Source of the DNA: a virus
IMG/VR virus record: IMGVR_UViG_3300009091_000037
Location: 1-34,203 of that record
Length of the DNA stretch: 34,203 bases
Strand: one strand, 5' to 3'
Shown here: piece after piece, positions 31,435-34,203 of the stretch
How the letters are laid out: each line of letters starts with the position of its first letter
Position numbering within the stretch: position 1 is the stretch's first letter
Notes under the pieces: generated by a model
Told to the model about the DNA's origin: nothing
Database searches by the model: none
What the model saw: the letters and a program-made list of their open reading frames with translations, nothing else
Position numbers and translations under genes: made by a program

Positions 31435-31465
31435 GGTTCTTTCCTATTGCTTTTTAATAAAAAAC

Positions 31466-31494
31466 AACATACATTTGTATTCTATTTTTGTCAA
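31466..31494 (-). promoter_or_regulatory. promoter for the RHH-to-terminase unit
   Basis: On the minus strand, TTGACA (31494-31489), 17 nt, TATGTT (31471-31466), with TG just before the -10. It should start near 31459, about 25 nt before the RHH gene. No other good promoter is seen until 24777, so the repeat modules and lysis genes probably depend on it. Confidence 0.75.
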
Positions 31495-31512
31495 ACAAAA
31501 AGGGAGGTAATA

Positions 31513-31872
31513 ATGACTTTTGATACAAAAATGAGAAAACAAAAAACTCAAGATGAGCGACAATTGCAGAATTCAATATGCAGTTATCTTTTTCTTAATA
31601 AAGTTTTTTTTTATGAGAATTACAATGGCGGATTAATGAATAGTCAGGGACAATTTAAAACGTTTGGAAAATGGAGAATCAAAGGACTGGCTGATTTAAC
31701 AGTGATCAATCATGGACAAGTCATTTTTTTGGAAGTAAAAACTCCAATCGGAAGCCAATCTAAAAATCAAAAAGAGTTTGAGAAGTGGTGTAAAGAGTGT
31801 GGAGCGTTTTATTATATTGTAAGAAGCATTGAGGACATTACTTTATTATTAAAAAAGGGAATATTAAAATAG
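31513..31872 (+). CDS. VRR-NUC domain nuclease
   Basis: A 119-residue PD-(D/E)xK nuclease of the VRR-NUC type. The start at 31513 is chosen for GGGAGG upstream. The active site is visible: D61 (KGLADLTV), E74-x-K76 (FLEVKT) and the following Gln-containing helix (SQSKNQKEFEKW). Such small phage VRR-NUC proteins are thought to act on branched DNA during recombination or before packaging. It stands alone, divergent from the RHH regulator. Confidence 0.85.
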   Translation: MTFDTKMRKQKTQDERQLQNSICSYLFLNKVFFYENYNGGLMNSQGQFKTFGKWRIKGLADLTVINHGQVIFLEVKTPIGSQSKNQKEFEKWCKECGAFYYIVRSIEDITLLLKKGILK

Positions 31873-31931
31873 AAAATAAAGATATTCAGTAAATTCCATT
31901 GTATCCAATTAAAAGGAAACACTATTGATGA

Positions 31932-32771
31932 TTATGGAAGCGTAGGACCATATATTTTAAATTCTAATTGACGTGTATCTTTTTTGATGCATCTTTTTTT
32001 CTTTACAATTTTGGTTTTATTTTCGTTATTATTTTTAATTCTTTCCTTTGCAAGATTAAAATAATTTTCATCTTTTTCTATTCCAATAAAATGCCGATTT
32101 GTATTTAAGCAAGCAATCCCAGTCGATCCAACTCCCATGGTGAAATCTAAAACTATTTCATTCTCTACAGTATATGTTTTAATTAGATATTCAAGTAAGG
32201 GCACTGGTTTTTGAGTAGGATGAATGCAATGTTCTTGTTTTTTAAATTCTAATATTGATTTTGGATAAACTAAATTGACATCATATTTACATAAGTCTTT
32301 AATAAATTTTTTATTGGATGAATTTAAGCTTCCAGGTTTTATTACTTTAAATCTTGATTTTTCTGTGATTGAGTTTAGTCTTTTTATTCCTCCTTCTGAG
32401 CGTGATACTTTTTGTGGATAATAATAATGATGTTTTGCGTTAAAAACTGAAATATTTTCATGGTAGCGCATTGGGCATTTGTTTGCACAACAAATATTCG
32501 CTGGTTTATTTTTATACCAGACCCAATCGTATTTATATTTTTCTAAATTACTTAATCGCAATTTAGAAGAAAAGGGTTCTATTCCAAACAACGCAATAGC
32601 TCTATCTTTTTTTATTACGCGATTTAATTCTGACCATAGTTTATCAAATGGAATAATAGAATCCCATTTTAAATGAGTAGTTCCATAAGGCGGATCACGC
32701 AAGATAAAATCAATCGAGTGATCCTGTATGGTTGTAAAAATATCGAAACAATCTCCAAGATATAATTTCAT
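31932..32771 (-). CDS. beta-class DNA methyltransferase (N6-adenine or N4-cytosine)
   Basis: A 279-residue SAM-dependent DNA methyltransferase. The catalytic DPPY lies at 26-29 (RDPPYG), before the SAM-binding DFTMGVGSTG (209-218), the motif order of the beta class. HPTQKP (184-189) and GIEKDENYF (230-238) complete the fold. A target-recognition region lies at about 90-180 (ICCANKCPMRYHEN). ATG 32771 has no clear ribosome-binding site. It may protect phage DNA from host restriction; the target site cannot be read from sequence. Confidence 0.9.
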   Translation of the reverse strand: MKLYLGDCFDIFTTIQDHSIDFILRDPPYGTTHLKWDSIIPFDKLWSELNRVIKKDRAIALFGIEPFSSKLRLSNLEKYKYDWVWYKNKPANICCANKCPMRYHENISVFNAKHHYYYPQKVSRSEGGIKRLNSITEKSRFKVIKPGSLNSSNKKFIKDLCKYDVNLVYPKSILEFKKQEHCIHPTQKPVPLLEYLIKTYTVENEIVLDFTMGVGSTGIACLNTNRHFIGIEKDENYFNLAKERIKNNNENKTKIVKKKRCIKKDTRQLEFKIYGPTLP

Positions 32772-32833
32772 ATATTAAGAAGAACATATGTTTCATAATA
32801 ATTCAATCTTATTTTTCCATCCCATTCCTTCGT

Positions 32834-32870
32834 GGGGCATGGCTGGCCCCGACAGCCATTGCCATGCCCC
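32834..32870. other. large nested hairpin
   Basis: GGGGCATGGC (32834-32843) pairs perfectly with GCCATGCCCC (32861-32870). Inside, TGGC (32844-32847) pairs with GCCA (32855-32858) around CCCGACA, leaving a two-base bulge (TT). No T run follows, so a terminator is unlikely; it could be a cruciform, a single-strand initiation site or a structured RNA. Confidence 0.75.
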
Positions 32871-33080
32871 TATAGTTAACCCTTTTTCTTTTCTTTATTC
32901 CAGTCCACGTATTCGCTTAATAGTCAATTTATAGTCTTTCAAGTGTTGTCTTTTTATAGCGAACATGAAGTTACGTCTTGCAAAAAAAGAAACGTTTTAA
33001 GAATTGAACTCGAATCAAATAAGGTCTTAAAACTGAGCATCACTACATTCGATGGAAAAAATATGACGTGTTTAAGCAGG

Positions 33081-33115
33081 GGGGGTAACTGGCTCAATTG
33101 ATGGCCGTTACCCCC
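33081..33115. other. second large hairpin
   Basis: GGGGGTAAC (33081-33089) pairs with GTTACCCCC (33107-33115). After one bulged T, GGC pairs with GCC around a 10-nt loop holding TCAATTGA. A T run (33132-33140) follows only after 16 nt. Confidence 0.75.
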
Positions 33116-33476
33116 TACAAAAGTAACTGTATTTTTTTTTGCTTGAAAGGGCAAAAGCGTTTTACTAAAAAATGGCTGTTTTTAAAGAAGCCGAAGGCTT
33201 TTATGGATTTATTAGATAGTAAAATAGGTTTAGTTATTTGTCAAGTTTTTAATAAATTACAAAAAAGAAATATAAAAAGTTAAACATAATAAAGTATTTA
33301 TAAACATGACTAGAAGCTGCAATTTTAAACAACTATTGTTTACAAAATGCACCGCGCGTTTAACCGAAGAGCCTTGACAGGAAAAATGTTGCTCAGAATA
33401 AATACCCTCTTATTGAATTCTGTATAGGTTTTTAGGGTTGGTTTACATTTTTATAGAAAAATTTTGAAATCCTAAG

Positions 33477-33491
33477 TTATCCACAGGATAA
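33477..33491 (+). promoter_or_regulatory. consensus DnaA box
   Basis: TTATCCACA (33477-33485) matches the bacterial DnaA-box consensus exactly and is followed by GGATAA, making the site palindromic. It lies in AT-rich DNA 50 bp from the end of ssb. A single box is weak evidence for an origin; another exact copy occurs inside the fibre gene. Confidence 0.5.
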
Positions 33492-33543
33492 AAAATGCTT
33501 TTTATTGAATCATTTTATGCAGGTTTTTCGGGATGCCAAGTCT

Positions 33544-33873
33544 TTATAATTTTCCAATTTCATACGCATGTATTTCAATTGTTAAACTCACTTCTCCTGT
33601 TTTAGATTTGAGAGATTTTGTATGAAGAATTCCTGAGAGTTGAACAATATCCCCTACCTCTAGTTTTGAACATTTCTTCACAATCTTTCCGTTAATGATG
33701 ATAGTGAACCTCTCTTCTTTTATAATCGAACGGCCAAGGTTATTAAAATCGTTTCCTATTGTTAACACTTTAAATTCCACAAACGGACGATTATTTATAT
33801 CTTTATAGCTCATTGTACTGCAAACCTTTCCAACAATATCAACTCGATTGTAATAGGTTCCTTTATTCTCCAT
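33544..33873 (-). CDS. ssb: single-stranded DNA-binding protein
   Basis: A 109-residue OB-fold protein with the SSB pattern: NRVDIVGKVC (9-18), an internal strand FVEFKVLTIG, RFTIIINGKIVKKC, then LEVGDIVQLSGILHT and a final strand. It is shorter than bacterial SSB and lacks the acidic protein-interaction tail, as in several phages. GGAG lies 6 nt before the ATG. It is expected to coat ssDNA in replication and in Erf-driven annealing. It is divergent from the pyrophosphokinase-like gene. Confidence 0.85.
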   Translation of the reverse strand: MENKGTYYNRVDIVGKVCSTMSYKDINNRPFVEFKVLTIGNDFNNLGRSIIKEERFTIIINGKIVKKCSKLEVGDIVQLSGILHTKSLKSKTGEVSLTIEIHAYEIGKL

Positions 33874-33890
33874 AATTCACTCCATTTTTT

Positions 33891-33920
33891 TAAATGCAAT
33901 AATTTTAAATGCAATAATTT
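33891..33920. repeat. two tandem 15-bp direct repeats upstream of ssb
   Basis: TAAATGCAATAATTT occurs twice with no gap (33891-33905 and 33906-33920), filling the space between the ssb ribosome-binding site and the divergent promoters. It may be an operator pair or an untranslated-region element; either reading is open. Confidence 0.7.
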
Positions 33921-33924
33921 TATA

Positions 33925-33953
33925 TTGACAAATATTTATAGTCCGACTATATA
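33925..33953 (+). promoter_or_regulatory. promoter for the rightward operon
   Basis: A perfect TTGACA (33925-33930), 17 nt, then TATATA (33948-33953). The predicted start is near 33960. It overlaps a minus-strand promoter and the palindrome described next. Confidence 0.85.
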
Positions 33954-33963
33954 AAAAATACAA
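33935..33963 (-). promoter_or_regulatory. divergent promoter for ssb
   Basis: On the minus strand, TATAAA (33940-33935) follows TTGTAT (33963-33958) after 17 nt. The -35 is weak, which would suit activated or regulated expression. Confidence 0.55.
33937..33951. promoter_or_regulatory. palindromic operator between divergent promoters
   Basis: TATAGTC and GACTATA form a perfect 7-bp inverted repeat around a single C. It covers part of the -10 hexamers of both divergent promoters, so one bound dimer could control both ssb and the rightward operon. Confidence 0.7.
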
Positions 33964-33996
33964 TTTTTTTTATTTGGATAAGTAAAATTTATTGAT

Positions 33997-34029
33997 GGGG
34001 AACAATAATGGTATTGTTTCCCTTTTTTT
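33997..34029 (+). terminator. intrinsic terminator in the leader of the rightward operon
   Basis: GGGGAACAATA (33997-34007) pairs with TATTGTTTCCC (34012-34022) over 11 bp with one G-U pair and a 4-nt loop, followed by seven T (34023-34029). It lies between the promoter and the AGGAG of the next gene, so it would have to be read through or antiterminated. Confidence 0.8.
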
Positions 34030-34039
34030 AGGAGTTTTT

Positions 34040-34203
34040 ATGTTATATTTAAACAATACTCCAATTCACGTTACTTTTTTTCCAGATAAAACATCACAAG
34101 TATGGAAGCTTGATAAATATAATATATGGGATAATGAAATTCCAGAAGTGAAATGGAAATTTGAAGACGAGAGTGAGTTTTTACATTTAGCACAATTAAA
34201 ACT
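34040..34203 (+). CDS. ribose-phosphate pyrophosphokinase-like protein (5' part, cut by window edge)
   Basis: The first 54 codons. NNTPIHVTFFPDKTSQVWKL (residues 5-24) and the later FLHLAQLK match the start of phage-type PRPP synthetases, which often pair with a nicotinamide phosphoribosyltransferase for NAD salvage. The catalytic part lies outside the window, so the name is provisional. AGGAG lies 5 nt before the ATG. It is behind a strong promoter and a leader terminator. Confidence 0.6.
   Translation, partial: MLYLNNTPIHVTFFPDKTSQVWKLDKYNIWDNEIPEVKWKFEDESEFLHLAQLK

Larger units (their letters stand above)
32772..33543. other. non-coding region with hairpins and a DnaA box, possible origin
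   Basis: About 770 bp without a convincing gene; a 61-codon + frame at 33098-33283 overlaps a hairpin and has no ribosome-binding site. Contents: a 14-bp interrupted hairpin at 32834-32870, a second large hairpin at 33081-33115, a degenerate copy of the repeat-module leader at 33141-33154, a TTGACA with weak -10 near 33373, and a consensus DnaA box at 33477-33485. Proximity to ssb makes an origin plausible, but no iteron set is seen. Confidence 0.5.

Noticed and set aside
33098-33283. 61-codon plus-strand ORF in the non-coding region
   Set aside because: It starts inside the second hairpin, has no Shine-Dalgarno, and its translation shows no domain pattern.
1-34203. tRNA genes, insertion sequences, integrase or CI-type repressor
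   Set aside because: I looked for cloverleaf T-arm patterns, transposase motifs, tyrosine/serine recombinase motifs and HTH repressors and saw none; a covariance-model search could still find a divergent tRNA.

Overview
The window is part of a tailed-phage genome (or prophage) with a low G+C content. The virion genes follow the short-tailed, P22-like pattern: portal, scaffold, major capsid protein, long fibre, head-tail adaptor, nozzle, then a run of Gln-rich ejection proteins. Terminase, lysozyme and a holin candidate lie on the other strand. No integrase or CI-type repressor is visible, so lifestyle is open. Secreted proteins and a P22-type tail suggest a Gram-negative host, but no gene fixes the host.

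Layout. Positions 1-1285 (+) are the end of an early operon: a cut-off gene, a small possible ribbon-helix-helix protein, an Erf-type annealase and a GGCT-like protein. Positions 1392-3572 (-) are a small early operon from a strong promoter at 3610-3638; it ends in a methyltransferase-like gene that lacks its target-recognition half. A leader with an intrinsic terminator (3686-3781) precedes a small + strand gene. A strong promoter at 4370-4398 starts the late virion operon, which runs to 24081. A lone membrane protein follows (24488-24775). From 31434 back to 24777 (-) there is one long transcription unit: RHH regulator, membrane protein, DUF6745-like protein, an array of tiny repeat ORFs, a QGDV-like protein, a secreted Cys-containing protein, two small ORFs, a holin candidate, lysozyme, small and large terminase, and a zinc-finger ORF. 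Then come a VRR-NUC nuclease (+), a beta-class DNA methyltransferase (-), about 770 bp of non-coding DNA with two large hairpins and a DnaA box, ssb (-), and a divergent promoter feeding a ribose-phosphate pyrophosphokinase-like gene cut by the right edge. If the genome is circular or circularly permuted, that right-edge + operon may be the one whose tail is seen at 1-1285.

The most unusual feature is a family of tiny ORF modules, five at 28846-29926 (-) with a 5'-truncated remnant, and one at 1282-1405 (+). Each has a fixed leader (MNTGLPLG-type), a run of 12-nt units encoding L-x-x-R tetrapeptides, and a fixed tail (LKGQ-L/V-stop). The tail codons carry the Shine-Dalgarno sequence of the next module, and each stop overlaps the next start as ATGA. 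In the repeats the Leu and Arg codons are almost invariant at the DNA level while the two middle residues vary. I know of no described family with this architecture; function is unknown.

Other points of note: an in-frame TAA splits the small terminase gene; promoter-terminator-gene leaders occur at 3686-3842 and 33925-34040; a sequence resembling a shared operator lies near two promoters (about 3656-3685 and 4391-4409); several genes shorter than 60 codons are added here.
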